The notes beneath the pieces were generated by a model, which saw only the letters and a list, made by a program, of their open reading frames with translations, did not search any database and was not told the DNA's origin. A program made the position numbers and the translations under genes. A stretch of DNA of 64,000 nucleotides from CAWHJN01 sp963829705 (GTDB lineage Bacteria > Bacteroidota > Rhodothermia > Rhodothermales > BA12): NCBI GenBank assembly GCA_963829705.1, contig CAWHJN010000005.1:744001-808000 (forward strand), in the 5' to 3' direction. Position 1 is the first letter of the stretch. Each line of letters starts with the position of its first letter. This document shows positions 1 to 8,394 of this stretch, in pieces.

Positions 1-342
1 CCGGATGATGCGCCCGATGCGGTCGCGGTGCTGGCGCGCTTTCGCGGGATCGTCCTTGTGCGGAAACGTAGCCTGCCCTTCGCCGTCAACCCCGTCGAAC
101 ATGAACTCGGTGTTCAGCGTCGCCACGCGGATGCCGTCGGTGCGGAAGGTCGGCGCCGGGTCGGGCGTGAAGCCGCTGGCCGAGGGCGTCGGCGGCGCGT
201 CGGGCGCAGGCGTAACGGTCGTCGGCGGAGGCGAGGCGGGCGCGTCGGATGTCGGGCCGAGGTACGGCGTGCAGGCGTAGCAGCACGCGATGAGGAGGGC
301 GAGCCCGGCGATGAGCAGCGCGGAGCGGGAGGCGGTGAACAT
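1..342 (-). CDS. Endonuclease/exonuclease/phosphatase-family lipoprotein (N-terminal part)
   Basis: The first 114 codons are present and the rest lies beyond the window edge. The protein begins with a short lipoprotein signal, lipobox LIAC at residues 17-20, so it is probably anchored in an envelope membrane. A Pro/Ala/Thr-rich linker of about 40 residues follows. The start of the mature domain reads IRVATLNTEFMFDG, which matches the first beta strand of endonuclease/exonuclease/phosphatase enzymes, where the Asn and Glu help bind the metal. The substrate cannot be inferred from this fragment. A nuclease or a phosphoesterase are both possible. The family call rests on this one motif. Confidence 0.7.
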   Translation of the reverse strand, partial: MFTASRSALLIAGLALLIACCYACTPYLGPTSDAPASPPPTTVTPAPDAPPTPSASGFTPDPAPTFRTDGIRVATLNTEFMFDGVDGEGQATFPHKDDPAKARQHRDRIGRIIR

Positions 343-383
343 GGGCGGTGGCGTTGAGGACCCGCCAAGATACACGCACGCAA

Positions 384-415
384 AAGGGGCACCCCGCGTG
401 TACGAGGTGCCCCTT
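384..415 (-). terminator. Rho-independent terminator after the SleB-like gene
   Basis: A 10-bp perfect stem (384-393 with 406-415) encloses a 12-nt loop. Read on the minus strand it ends in four T residues. It lies 22 bases after the stop codon of the hydrolase gene at 438-1100 and before the start of the partial gene at 342, so it should separate the two. Confidence 0.65.
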
Positions 416-437
416 GCGAAAAGAAAAAGCGTTGCGC

Positions 438-1100
438 TCAGATCACGTCCGCATAGAAGCGGAAGCGCGCCGGGTCGATGGCGTCTGGCCGGCTCGGATC
501 GACGGGCGATTTGCCTGCCGACCACACGGGAAACTGCCTGCCGACCATCGACTGCTGTGAAAAGAAGTGGCGCGTCGTGTTGACGAACGGACGCCGCGAG
601 GCGGGCGCGAGGCGCACGCTGTGGGCGATGGCGAGGGCGCGCTGGAAGCCCGGTGCTTTCGACGTGGCTTCGAGGCCCGCGTAGTAGCGCCGCACGCGGC
701 TGTCGGGGTTGAAGGCGCTGAACTGGTAGGGCAGCGTGACGGCGCTCTTGTACGACGTCGCACCACGGTAGCCCGTCTCGACGCGGTTACGGAGCACCCA
801 CGCCACCAGCTCCTGCTCGACGGGGCGCTTGGTTTCAGAGTAGATGCAGCGCGCCAGCCAGAGCGTCTCTTCGTCCACCTGATCCGGCGTCAAGAGCGGC
901 ACCTGGGTGGGGTGGTAGCGCAACTCGTCGATGATCGACGTGTCGATAACCTCGGCGGGTTCTTCGACCTCAGCGCGCGGCACAAAGGCCACGGCGAGCG
1001 TCTTCGTCAGCAGCGTCTGCCCCTGGCCAGTGAGCGCCAGAAAGGCCAGCATCGACGCCAGCACGACAGAAAGAATAACCTTGGGGGTATGTTTGAGCAT
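438..1100 (-). CDS. SleB-like cell wall hydrolase, membrane-anchored
   Basis: A protein of 220 residues. I chose the ATG at 1100 because it places a hydrophobic N-terminal segment (about residues 5-25) right at the start; the frame stays open to 1154 but adds only polar residues. Residues about 75-215 resemble the cell-wall hydrolase domain of SleB/CwlJ lytic enzymes. The recognisable stretch is LARCIYSETKRPVEQELVAW followed by a VLRNRVE segment, where the Glu is the likely catalytic acid. It probably cleaves glycan strands of peptidoglycan in the periplasm. It is a single gene divergent from pdxB. The family is known from spore germination, but homologues are widespread in non-sporulating Gram-negatives, so no spore role is implied. 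Confidence 0.7.
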   Translation of the reverse strand: MLKHTPKVILSVVLASMLAFLALTGQGQTLLTKTLAVAFVPRAEVEEPAEVIDTSIIDELRYHPTQVPLLTPDQVDEETLWLARCIYSETKRPVEQELVAWVLRNRVETGYRGATSYKSAVTLPYQFSAFNPDSRVRRYYAGLEATSKAPGFQRALAIAHSVRLAPASRRPFVNTTRHFFSQQSMVGRQFPVWSAGKSPVDPSRPDAIDPARFRFYADVI

Positions 1101-1420
1101 TCCGTTTAAGTGTTCGTTACAGCAAGTGGCCCCCGGGTGAGGGGGAGAGGCCACGCGGTCCGATCTCCACGTTCCGGTCTTTTGTCGCTACCCTGTTACT
1201 ATTTCGAGGGTTCCGGATTGGGAAGGCCTAAGTCCTTTTTTTTCAGTGCCTTACCTTGCCGCCTCTGAGTGTGTTACCGGCATGTTATGCGAATGATTCC
1301 AAGCTACTGTAAAACGTGCAAAGAGGAGGAGAAGGGGGACATTCGTGGTCGTTTATTGACCTGCCCTCCATCCCCTCTTCTCGAAAACGGCCTTTCTGGC
1401 CTGTTTTGACACTTCAGTAG
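1101..1420. other. Divergent intergenic region between the hydrolase and pdxB
   Basis: This 320-base gap must hold promoters for both flanking genes. It contains a run of eight T residues near 1235-1242 and a purine-rich patch AGAGGAGGAGAAGGGGG near 1321. I found no convincing -35/-10 pair, no exact TAnnTTTG box, no reading frame of note and no strong hairpin. Confidence 0.5.
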
Positions 1421-2599
1421 ATGGCGACTGCTGCTTTGCACCCCCTCTCCCTCGTGGTGGATGCCAACATCCCGTTCGCCCGGACCGCGTTTTCTGCGTT
1501 CGGGGATGTGGCCGTATTGCCGGGTGTCGACATCACGCGGGAAGCCGTTGAGGGCGCCGATGTCCTTATCGTTCGCAGCGTGACGCGTGTTGATAGATCG
1601 TTGGTGCAGCATTCAGGCGTGCGGTTCGTGGGTACAGCGACGATTGGGACCGACCACATCGACTTGCCCTACCTCACTGGGCGCGGGATCGCCTTCGCGT
1701 CCGCGCCTGGCTCTAACGCGGAGTCGGTGGTGGAGTACGTCCTGGCCGCCCTGCTGACGCTCGCAGTGCGCCACGACCGCCCGTTACGTGGCCTGACGGC
1801 GGGTGTCGTGGGCGTGGGCAACGTTGGCCGCCGCCTCGCGCCGCGCCTCCGGGCGCTGGGAATGGACGTGCTGCTGTGCGATCCACCGCGTGCTCTTGAA
1901 GAAGGCGCGGAGGCGTTCGTCGTGCTCGAAACCGTGCTCGAAAAAGCCGACCTCGTCTCGCTGCACGTCCCGCTAGTTCTCGAAGGGCCGGACGCCACGC
2001 AGCACCTGCTGAACCAGAAAACGCTGGCGCGGATGAAAAACGGCGCGTGGCTCGTCAACGCCGCGCGCGGGGCTGTGGTGGACAACGCCGCGCTGCTGGA
2101 GGCTCTCGAACGCGGCCCCCTCGGCGCTGCCGTGCTCGACGTGTGGGAAAACGAGCCGACGCCCCTGCCTGCGCTCGTTGCCCGCGCCGACCTCGCCACG
2201 CCGCACATCGCCGGGTATTCGTTCGACGGCAAGGTGGCCGGAACCGTCGAGATGGTGCGCGCCCTCGAACGCTGGTCGGGGATTTCGAGCGACTGGGACG
2301 TGGCCACCGCGCTCGCTCCCTCTCCCGACGACGCGCTCACGCTCCACGCGTCTGCTGCCGATCTACCCGAACACGCCTACCTCCACACGCTCGCTCAGCA
2401 GATGTACGACATCGAAGCCGACGACACTCGGATGCGTGTGCTCCTCGACCTGCCTGCCGAAGACCACGCCGCCTACTTCCGCGCCCTCCGCCGCGACTAC
2501 CCCCGCCGCCGCCGCTGGGGATTGTTCGGCCTCGACGCACCGGTGCCGGAGGCATATCGGGAGCCTGTTCGTGGAGGGCTCAGGTGTACTCTTGCCTGA
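1421..2599 (+). CDS. pdxB: 4-phosphoerythronate dehydrogenase
   Basis: 392 residues, close to the 378 of E. coli PdxB. It oxidises 4-phosphoerythronate to 2-oxo-3-hydroxy-4-phosphobutanoate in the DXP-dependent route to pyridoxal phosphate. The D-2-hydroxyacid dehydrogenase layout is clear: N-terminal substrate lobe, Rossmann motif GVVGVGNVG at 128-136 with acidic D154, and the catalytic triad R216 (NAARGAVVD), E245 (WENEP) and H262 (PHIAGYS). These sit at an offset of 8 from the E. coli residues. The PHIAGYSFDGK signature and the C-terminal dimerisation tail separate PdxB from ordinary phosphoglycerate dehydrogenases. It converges on era with only 4 bases between stop codons; pdxJ lies just beyond era. 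Confidence 0.9.
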   Translation: MATAALHPLSLVVDANIPFARTAFSAFGDVAVLPGVDITREAVEGADVLIVRSVTRVDRSLVQHSGVRFVGTATIGTDHIDLPYLTGRGIAFASAPGSNAESVVEYVLAALLTLAVRHDRPLRGLTAGVVGVGNVGRRLAPRLRALGMDVLLCDPPRALEEGAEAFVVLETVLEKADLVSLHVPLVLEGPDATQHLLNQKTLARMKNGAWLVNAARGAVVDNAALLEALERGPLGAAVLDVWENEPTPLPALVARADLATPHIAGYSFDGKVAGTVEMVRALERWSGISSDWDVATALAPSPDDALTLHASAADLPEHAYLHTLAQQMYDIEADDTRMRVLLDLPAEDHAAYFRALRRDYPRRRRWGLFGLDAPVPEAYREPVRGGLRCTLA

Positions 2600-2603
2600 G
2601 GGC

Positions 2604-3506
2604 TCAATACCCGTACTCGCGCAGGAACGTGTCCTTGTTGCGCCAGTCGTCGCGGACTTTGACGTGCAGTTTCAGGTACGCCGGGCGGCCCGTGAACTCC
2701 TGAATGTCGAGCCGGGCGCGCGTGCCGACGCGCTTGAGTGCCTGCCCGCCCTTGCCGATGAGGATGCCCTTCTGCGAGTCGCGCTCGACCACGATCTCGG
2801 CGTCGATGTAGTCGCGGTTCTCTTCCTCGTTGAAAACGACGACGTTGACCTGCGTGGCGTACGGCACCTCCTGCCGGAACTGCTCGAAGATTTTCTCCCG
2901 AATGATTTCGGTCACGAAAAACCGCTCCGGGTGCTCGCTGATGGTGTCCTTCGGGTAAAACGGCGGCCCGAGGGGCATCCGCTCGACGATCTCGCGGAGC
3001 AGGCCGTCGAGGTTGTAGCCCTTCTGCGCCGACACGGGCACGATGGCCTCGAAGTCGCGTGCCTTCGCGTACGCCTCGGCTACCGGCAGGGCCTCCTCGC
3101 CCGGCAGCAGGTCGAGCTTGGTGAGCACGAGAATGGTGCGGCGATCTCCCAGAATCTCCAGCCCTTCTTCGTCCACGGGGCGCGTGGCGTCGGCGAGAAA
3201 GAGGAGGAGGTCCGCCTCGTCTACGCTGCGCTGCACGGCCTCCATCATGCGCTCCTGAAGCTTGTAGCGCGGCACGAGCAGGCCCGGCGTGTCGAGCAGG
3301 ATGATCTGGTAGTCCTCGTCCGAGAGGATGCCGAGCACCCGGTGGCGGGTCGTCTGCGGGCGGCGCGTGACGATGGACAGCTTGCGGCCGAGGAAGGCGT
3401 TGAGCAGCGTGCTCTTGCCCGCGTTGGGCCTGCCGACGATGGCGACGTAGCCGCTTTTGTGGGTGGGAGAAACGGCGTCGGTGCCGGGGAGGAGCGGTTC
3501 GGACAT
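2604..3506 (-). CDS. era: GTPase Era, ribosome small-subunit maturation factor
   Basis: 300 residues. Era binds the 3' end of 16S rRNA and checks assembly of the 30S subunit. G1 GRPNAGKS is at 25-32, the switch region PQTTRHRVLG follows at about 50-59, G3 DTPG is at 72-75, G4 is TKLD at 129-132 (NKxD in most Era proteins, so the first residue is changed), and G5 is SAQKG. The C-terminal KH domain is marked by GILIGKGGQALKRVGTRAR. It starts 4 bases after the pdxJ stop, so the two are very probably one operon transcribed leftwards. The leader shows no Shine-Dalgarno sequence. Confidence 0.95.
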   Translation of the reverse strand: MSEPLLPGTDAVSPTHKSGYVAIVGRPNAGKSTLLNAFLGRKLSIVTRRPQTTRHRVLGILSDEDYQIILLDTPGLLVPRYKLQERMMEAVQRSVDEADLLLFLADATRPVDEEGLEILGDRRTILVLTKLDLLPGEEALPVAEAYAKARDFEAIVPVSAQKGYNLDGLLREIVERMPLGPPFYPKDTISEHPERFFVTEIIREKIFEQFRQEVPYATQVNVVVFNEEENRDYIDAEIVVERDSQKGILIGKGGQALKRVGTRARLDIQEFTGRPAYLKLHVKVRDDWRNKDTFLREYGY

Positions 3507-3510
3507 GGGA

Positions 3511-4239
3511 TCAGGAGGACGGTTTCACGAGCGCCGCCATCTCGCGCACGGCGGCACCGAGGCCGGTGAAAAGGCTGCGGGCGATGATGGCGAAGCCGAT
3601 GGAGACTTCGTCGAGGTGCGGCATCGCGGCCCGGAAAACGCCCCAGTTGTCGTAGTCGAGGCCGTGTCCGGCGTGGACGTGCAGGCCCAGCGCGCGGGCC
3701 TGCGCCGCCGCCGCAGCCAGTTTCCGGAGCACCGCCTGCTGCGCCTCGGGCGTCGGCGCGTTGGCGAAGTCGCCCGTGTGGAGTTCGACGGCGTTCGCGC
3801 CCACCGCCGCCGCCGCCTCGATGTGCGCGGGCACGGGATCGACGAAGAGCGCGACGTTCTCGATGCCCGCATCATAAAAGCGCGGCACGAGATTTTTCAG
3901 GCGATCACGGTGCGCGACGACGTCGAGCCCGCCTTCGGTGGTGACTTCTTCGCGCCGCTCGGGCACGAGCGTGGCGAGGTGAGGCCGCGTGTTCAGGCAG
4001 ATGCTGACGATCTCCTCGGCCATGCTGAGTTCGAAATCCAGCGGCGTGCGGGCGTGCTCTTTGAGGCGGGCCACGTCGCGGTCGGTGATGTGGCGGCGGT
4101 CTTCGCGCAGGTGGAAGACGATGCCGTCGGCTCCGGCGTCCTCGCATACCCGCGCGGCCTCTACAGGATCGGGGAACGCTTCGCGGCGCGCATTCCGCAG
4201 CGTGGCCACGTGGTCGATGTTGATGAGCAGGCGCGTCAC
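3511..4239 (-). CDS. pdxJ: Pyridoxine 5'-phosphate synthase
   Basis: PdxJ condenses 1-deoxyxylulose 5-phosphate with 3-amino-2-oxopropyl phosphate to give pyridoxine 5'-phosphate. I place the start at the GTG at 4239, giving 242 residues against 243 in E. coli. The ORF is open much further upstream, but family conservation begins at TRLLINIDHVATLRNARRE. Other signatures are LREDRRHITDRDV, the ELSMAEEI strand and VHAGHGLDYDNW near the C-terminus. It is first in an operon with era. Together with pdxB 1 kb away this gives two of the dedicated steps of DXP-dependent vitamin B6 synthesis. Confidence 0.93.
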   Translation of the reverse strand: MTRLLINIDHVATLRNARREAFPDPVEAARVCEDAGADGIVFHLREDRRHITDRDVARLKEHARTPLDFELSMAEEIVSICLNTRPHLATLVPERREEVTTEGGLDVVAHRDRLKNLVPRFYDAGIENVALFVDPVPAHIEAAAAVGANAVELHTGDFANAPTPEAQQAVLRKLAAAAAQARALGLHVHAGHGLDYDNWGVFRAAMPHLDEVSIGFAIIARSLFTGLGAAVREMAALVKPSS

Positions 4240-4491
4240 GCGGAGAATATCGGCTCTGTTCGGAAAAGCAACCTTGACGGCGGCAGCGGGTCTTACGGTG
4301 GAGCCTGCTGCACACAGCCCCATTGCACGCAGGCAGTAGTGCTTTGTTTTGACGCACGGCGTTGGCGCACCGGCCCGGCGGTTGCATTTGCGAAAGGCGC
4401 TCCTGTATTTTCGTTTTTCCTGGCGCTGTGCCACTCTCGACGCTACGCGGCGGCAGCTACCCACCCTCTCCGATCTCGACTCACCCTTCTC

Positions 4492-4944
4492 ATGAGCAAC
4501 GGTGTCCGAACTGCCATCCAGGTGGTGCTCCTCCTCGTCATCGTCGCGCTGGGCTACTGGCTGTACCGCGCCATCACCGATCCATGGGCCGAGCGCGAGC
4601 GCATCCAGGCCGTCACCGACAGCGTGCGTGACCGCATGACCGACAACAAGCAGGCGCTCTTGCGCTTCTACGAGGTCAACCGCCGCTACCCCGGCACGCT
4701 CGACTCGCTCATGATGTTCGTGCGCGCCGACTCGTCGCTCCAGGCCGATGCCGACAGCCTCTTCGGCAACTTCCCGCTCGACTCGCTCACCTACTCACCG
4801 CGCTCGGGCAACCGCTTCCTCTACACCGCCTCCGATACAGCGAGGGTGCCGTACTACAAGCTCACCGACCCCGACAACCCGGACGATTTTATCGGCACCG
4901 ACCGGGGCGACATCACGCGCATCAACGCGGCGTCGTGGGAATGA
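4492..4944 (+). CDS. Membrane-anchored pseudopilin-like hypothetical protein
   Basis: 150 residues. One N-terminal membrane helix (about 8-27) is followed by a charged helix and a segment, ALLRFYEVNRRYPGTLDSLM, that resembles the helix-to-head junction of type II secretion pseudopilins (YxxxxxxYPxxLxxL). No prepilin peptidase cleavage site is visible, so it is not a standard pilin. It is followed 46 bases later by a PilM-like gene, and a joint role in an envelope machine is possible but unproven. The leader directly before the ATG is pyrimidine-rich with a 7-nt rhythm (4464-4491) and has no Shine-Dalgarno sequence. Function unknown. Confidence 0.6.
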   Translation: MSNGVRTAIQVVLLLVIVALGYWLYRAITDPWAERERIQAVTDSVRDRMTDNKQALLRFYEVNRRYPGTLDSLMMFVRADSSLQADADSLFGNFPLDSLTYSPRSGNRFLYTASDTARVPYYKLTDPDNPDDFIGTDRGDITRINAASWE

Positions 4945-4990
4945 GGCGGAACGCCGCGCTCCGTTCCCACTCCTGAACCCTCGGGCCGCC

Positions 4991-5905
4991 ATGGACAGCC
5001 GCGTACACGCCGGCATCGAGTTCGACGGGACGGTGCTCCGCTATGCTGAGATCGAGCGCGTGGGCGACGGCCTGCGGCTACTGCGCCTGGGCGAGTGCGA
5101 CTTCCCCTTCGAACCCTTTGGCGTGCTGCGCGACGGCGATGAAGAGGGACTCGACATCCTGCAGGAAGCCCTTGGGGATGTCTACCACGGCTCGCAGGCC
5201 GACAGCCTCCGCGTGGCCTTCCACCCGCACGACGTGCTCACGTGGACGGCTCCGTTCCCCCAAGGCCTCTCCCAGACTGCTCGCAACGAACGCCTGCGGA
5301 AGGAGGTGGGTCTGATGGCCGGGGCCGATGCCCCGAACATGCAGCTCACCATGCACCCGCTGCGCCAGAGCACCGCCGCCGACGGCGCGCTCATCGACTG
5401 GGTGCAGGTGGTGGCGCTGGATGACGGGATGCACGCCCGCGTCGAGTCGCTGGGCGACATCTTTTCTTCGCCGACGGTCCGGATGGGATTGAGCACGCAA
5501 GGTGCCGCCGTCGCCATCGAGCGGCTCCACCGCGACGCGATGCGCCGCAACTCTGGCCCGGTGCTGTTGTGCGGCATCGGCCAGTACGAGCGTCACACCG
5601 AGTACGTGGTCGTGCAGGACGGAGTCCTCCTCCTCAGTAGCGCGGGCGACCGGATGCCGGGCAGCAACGCCGTGTTCACGCTCCTGCAGTTGCTCCAGCA
5701 AGCCGGTCACTACGCACAGCAGGTCAGCGCCCTGTACGTCTACGGCACCACCGTGCGGCAGCCGACGCTGAACGCGCTGCCTGATGTGTTCGGCGGTCCG
5801 GCGCGGGTGGGCAACCCGCTCACGGCGCTGATGATCGACGAGCCTGGTGGAGCCGATCCGTTCGAGGCCAGCGCCTACGCGCCGAGTGTGGGCATCGCGC
5901 TGTAA
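4991..5905 (+). CDS. PilM/GspL-like actin-fold protein, function unknown
   Basis: 304 residues. The start (AGIEFDGTVLRYAEIERVG) and the end (NPLTALMIDEPGG then APSVGIAL) resemble the first strand pair and the last helix of PilM, the cytoplasmic ATPase-fold platform protein of type IV pili. The middle is divergent and a phosphate-binding loop is not obvious. No PilN, PilO, PilQ, GspE or GspF gene is nearby. The preceding gene encodes a pseudopilin-like membrane protein, which makes a small two-gene module plausible. The alternative is an unrelated actin-like ATPase. The resemblance is by eye only. Confidence 0.55.
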   Translation: MDSRVHAGIEFDGTVLRYAEIERVGDGLRLLRLGECDFPFEPFGVLRDGDEEGLDILQEALGDVYHGSQADSLRVAFHPHDVLTWTAPFPQGLSQTARNERLRKEVGLMAGADAPNMQLTMHPLRQSTAADGALIDWVQVVALDDGMHARVESLGDIFSSPTVRMGLSTQGAAVAIERLHRDAMRRNSGPVLLCGIGQYERHTEYVVVQDGVLLLSSAGDRMPGSNAVFTLLQLLQQAGHYAQQVSALYVYGTTVRQPTLNALPDVFGGPARVGNPLTALMIDEPGGADPFEASAYAPSVGIAL

Positions 5906-5910
5906 CGAGA

Positions 5911-5990
5911 AGTTGGTCACTGGTCGCTGGGGGTGAGGTGCGGAACGGGCCGTGTGCATTCTCAATGACTGTTCTCCAACGACCCATGCC
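5911..5990. repeat. Heptad-periodic inverted tract before rsmD
   Basis: Just after the stop of the PilM-like gene come G-rich heptads AGTTGGT, CACTGGT and CGCTGGG (5911-5931). After a gap come C-rich heptads of the inverse type, CAATGAC at 5963 and CAACGAC at 5977. The two arms are partly complementary and run up to the rsmD leader. The same design recurs at six other places in the window. Confidence 0.45.
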
Positions 5991-6011
5991 CCGTTTCTAA
6001 CTCCCCTTCCC

Positions 6012-6554
6012 ATGCGTATCACCGGAGGCCAGTTGCGGGGGCGGACGTTCGACGCGCTGCCGGGCGACGCCACCCGGCCCACCACCGACCGCGTGCGCGA
6101 GGCGTTGTTCAGCAGCCTGAACGCCCGGTTCGACTTCGACGGGGCCGACGTGCTGGACGTGTTCGCGGGCAGCGGCGCGCTGGGTTTTGAAGCCCTCAGC
6201 CGGGGCGCGGCGGCCTGCACATTCGTCGAGAAGCACGGCGGCACGCTGCGGCAACTCCGCACCAACGCCGCCAAACTGGGCGTGGCCGAGGCGTGCGCCT
6301 TCGTCAAAGCCGACGCGCTCGCGTTGCCGCCACACCTGAGCGCACGCCCGTTCAGTCTCGTCCTCGCCGACCCGCCGTACGCGCTGCCCGCCCTTGCCAC
6401 GCTTCCCGACCGCCTCACGCCGCTGCTGGCACCGGAGGGCTGGCTCGTCTTGGAACACGACCCCACGCACGCCTTCGACGATCACGCGCTCTTCGTGCAG
6501 GCGCGCCGCTACGGGCGCACCGTTGTGAGTATGTTTGCCCGAGGCGTCGGCTGA
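6012..6554 (+). CDS. rsmD: 16S rRNA (guanine(966)-N(2))-methyltransferase
   Basis: 180 residues, a little shorter than E. coli RsmD (198). It methylates G966 of 16S rRNA using S-adenosylmethionine. The SAM-binding motif is DVFAGSGALGFEALSRGA at about 51-68 and the catalytic DPPY sits in LADPPYALP near residue 119. The N-terminal MRITGGQLRGR and the RPTTDRVREALFSSL stretch are typical of the family. The stop lies 37 bases before coaD, a pairing seen in many bacteria, so the two are probably co-transcribed. Confidence 0.93.
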   Translation: MRITGGQLRGRTFDALPGDATRPTTDRVREALFSSLNARFDFDGADVLDVFAGSGALGFEALSRGAAACTFVEKHGGTLRQLRTNAAKLGVAEACAFVKADALALPPHLSARPFSLVLADPPYALPALATLPDRLTPLLAPEGWLVLEHDPTHAFDDHALFVQARRYGRTVVSMFARGVG

Positions 6555-6560
6555 CGCCTC
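6541..6560 (+). terminator. Inverted repeat across the rsmD stop codon
   Basis: A perfect 8-bp stem with a 4-nt loop (GAGGCGTC, GGCT, GACGCCTC) covers the rsmD stop. It is followed by a T-rich but interrupted tract up to 6590. It could be a weak terminator or attenuator between rsmD and coaD, or a mRNA-end hairpin. Confidence 0.35.
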
Positions 6561-6591
6561 TGCCTTTGCCCGTCCTTTCTTTTTCGTCTTC

Positions 6592-7086
6592 ATGCCCGTC
6601 GCGCTCTACCCCGGCACGTTCGACCCCATCACGTTCGGGCACCTCGACGTGCTGCGGCGCGCAGTGGCGCTCTTCGGGTCGGTGGAGGTGACGGTGGCCG
6701 TCAACGCCGAGAAGAAGTCGCTCTTCACCGCCGACGAACGCTGCGCGCTGATCGAGGCGTGCGTGGCCGCCGACGGTCTGGCGGGTGTGACGGTGGCGGC
6801 CTTCGAGGGCCTGCTCGTCGACCACGCCGCCGCGCGCGGCGCGCGGGTGCTCGTGCGCGGCCTCCGGCAGGTGAGCGACTTCGACTACGAGTTTCGTATG
6901 GCGCTCGCCAATCGCCGCCTCTTGCCCACGCTCGAAACGGCGTTCCTGATGACGAGCGCCGAACACGCCTTCGTGAGTGCCTCCATCGTGCGCGACGTAC
7001 ACCGGTGGGGCGGCGACGTGTCGCTGTTCGTGCCGCCGACCGTCGCGCGGGCGCTCGAAGAGAAGAGGGCGGAGGTTAAGGGTTAG
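6592..7086 (+). CDS. coaD: Phosphopantetheine adenylyltransferase
   Basis: 164 residues (E. coli 159). It transfers AMP from ATP to 4'-phosphopantetheine, the penultimate step of coenzyme A synthesis. The nucleotidyltransferase motif is YPGTFDPITFGHLDVLRRA, with the T/HxGH element TFGH. The second ATP-binding motif is VSASIVRDVHRWGGD near the C-terminus. RGLRQVSDFDYE is the pantetheine-side loop. I chose the ATG at 6592 because it begins exactly at the conserved MPVALYPGTF; the open frame before it adds an alanine-rich stretch unlike the family. Confidence 0.95.
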   Translation: MPVALYPGTFDPITFGHLDVLRRAVALFGSVEVTVAVNAEKKSLFTADERCALIEACVAADGLAGVTVAAFEGLLVDHAAARGARVLVRGLRQVSDFDYEFRMALANRRLLPTLETAFLMTSAEHAFVSASIVRDVHRWGGDVSLFVPPTVARALEEKRAEVKG

Positions 7087-7189
7087 CGGTTGGTGTCTCC
7101 TTTCCAATCTGCACCCGCTAACCGCGACCTGCAAAACTTTCCCCGCATCTCTCTCCGTTCCGAAATCCGCGTTCTCACTTCCCACTTTC
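7072..7189. repeat. Heptad-periodic inverted tract between coaD and the aminotransferase
   Basis: G-rich heptads GAGGTTA, AGGGTTA and GCGGTTG (7072-7092) overlap the last coaD codons. After a pyrimidine spacer come C-rich heptads CCAATCT to CGACCTG (7104-7131). A further set, CCGTTCC to CACTTTC (7155-7189), ends 7 bases before the next ATG. Nine bases at 7081-7089 pair perfectly with 7115-7123. The segment 7084-7112 matches 57591-57619 at 24 of 29 positions, and 7153-7188 matches the complement of 30405-30440 at 29 of 36. Confidence 0.55.
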
Positions 7190-7196
7190 ACAAGCG

Positions 7197-8387
7197 ATGC
7201 AACTCAACCCCAACGTCCAGGCCATGCAACCGTCCGCCACGCTGGCGATGACGGCGCGCGCCAAAGCCCTCCAGCGCGAAGGCCGCCCCGTGATCGGGTT
7301 GAGCGCGGGCGAACCCGACTTCACCACCCCGGCGCCCATCATCGAGGCCGCCGCCCAGGCCATGCGCGACGGGTGGACGCACTACACCGAGAACACCGGT
7401 TTGCTCGAACTGCGCCGCGCCATCGCCGCCAAGCTGGAGCGCGACAACGGCCTCACGTACACGCCTGAGCAGATCATCTGCTCGAACGGCGCCAAGCAGA
7501 GCGTCGCCCAGGCCATCCTCGCGCTCGTGCGGCCCGGCGACGAGGTGCTGATGCTCGCGCCCTACTGGGTATCGTACCCCGAGATGGTGCGGCTCGCGGG
7601 CGGCACACCCGTTTCGGTCGAGGCCACGTCGGAGACCGAGTACAAAATCACGCCCGAGGCGCTCGAAAACGCCCTCACGCCCCAGACGCGCCTGCTGATT
7701 TTCAACTCGCCCTCCAACCCCACAGGGGCGGTTTACACCCGCGAGGAGATGGAGGGGCTGGCGGAGGTGCTGCGCCGTTACCCCGACGTGTACGTGCTCT
7801 CGGACGAGATCTACGAATATGTCATCTTCGACGCCGAGCACGTCTCGTTCGCGGCACTAGACGGCATGAAGGCACGCACGATCACCGTCAACGGCTTCTC
7901 GAAAGGCTACGCGATGACGGGCTGGCGGCTGGGCTACCTCGCCGGGGAAACCGACCTCGTCAAGGCGTGCTCGAAGGTGCAGAGCCAGTTCACGAGCGCG
8001 CCGTCGACGATCTCGCAGAAAGCGGGCGTGGCCGCGCTGGAAATGGATCACGCGCCAATTGCCGAGATGGTGGCGGCGTTTCGCGCGCGGCGCGACTACC
8101 TGCTCGGGCGGCTCCGCGCCATCGACGGGCTCGTGTTGCCCAAGCCCGAAGGCGCGTTCTACCTGTTTCCCGACGTGTCGGCGTTTTTCGGCAAGTCGTC
8201 GGGCGGCAGGCTCATCGAGAGCGCCGAGGAGTTGTGCTTTTACCTGCTCGAAGACCACAACGTGGCGCTCGTGCCGGGCGAAGGCTTCGGCTCGCCCAAC
8301 GGGATGCGCCTCTCCTACGCCGCCTCGATGGACGACCTCGAAACCGCCGCCGACCGCATCGAAAAAGGCCTGAATGCGCTGCAGTGA
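7197..8387 (+). CDS. Pyridoxal phosphate-dependent aspartate-type aminotransferase
   Basis: 396 residues, the usual size for class I aminotransferases of the bacterial aspartate (Ib) group. The Schiff-base lysine is K236 in NGFSKGYAMTGWRLGY. Other marks are LSAGEPDFTTP near the N-terminus, NSPSNPTGAVY and SDEIYEYVIF, and a substrate carboxylate arginine in MRLSYA near the end. It most likely moves the amino group between aspartate and 2-oxoglutarate; relatives also accept prephenate or aromatic substrates, which cannot be excluded. The leader lacks a Shine-Dalgarno sequence and is a C-rich heptad tract shared with the pheA leader. Confidence 0.88.
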   Translation: MQLNPNVQAMQPSATLAMTARAKALQREGRPVIGLSAGEPDFTTPAPIIEAAAQAMRDGWTHYTENTGLLELRRAIAAKLERDNGLTYTPEQIICSNGAKQSVAQAILALVRPGDEVLMLAPYWVSYPEMVRLAGGTPVSVEATSETEYKITPEALENALTPQTRLLIFNSPSNPTGAVYTREEMEGLAEVLRRYPDVYVLSDEIYEYVIFDAEHVSFAALDGMKARTITVNGFSKGYAMTGWRLGYLAGETDLVKACSKVQSQFTSAPSTISQKAGVAALEMDHAPIAEMVAAFRARRDYLLGRLRAIDGLVLPKPEGAFYLFPDVSAFFGKSSGGRLIESAEELCFYLLEDHNVALVPGEGFGSPNGMRLSYAASMDDLETAADRIEKGLNALQ

Positions 8388-8394
8388 GCCGGTG

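Noticed and set aside
2573..2600. CTCAGG/CCTGAG inverted repeat between pdxB and era as a shared terminator
   Set aside because: Only 6 bp with a 10-nt loop, inside the pdxB end and without a T run on either side.
4406..4413. TATTTTCG as a Bacteroidota promoter for the gene at 4492
   Set aside because: It has one mismatch to TAnnTTTG, and the only TTTG upstream is 15 bases away, shorter than usual. Not strong enough to annotate.
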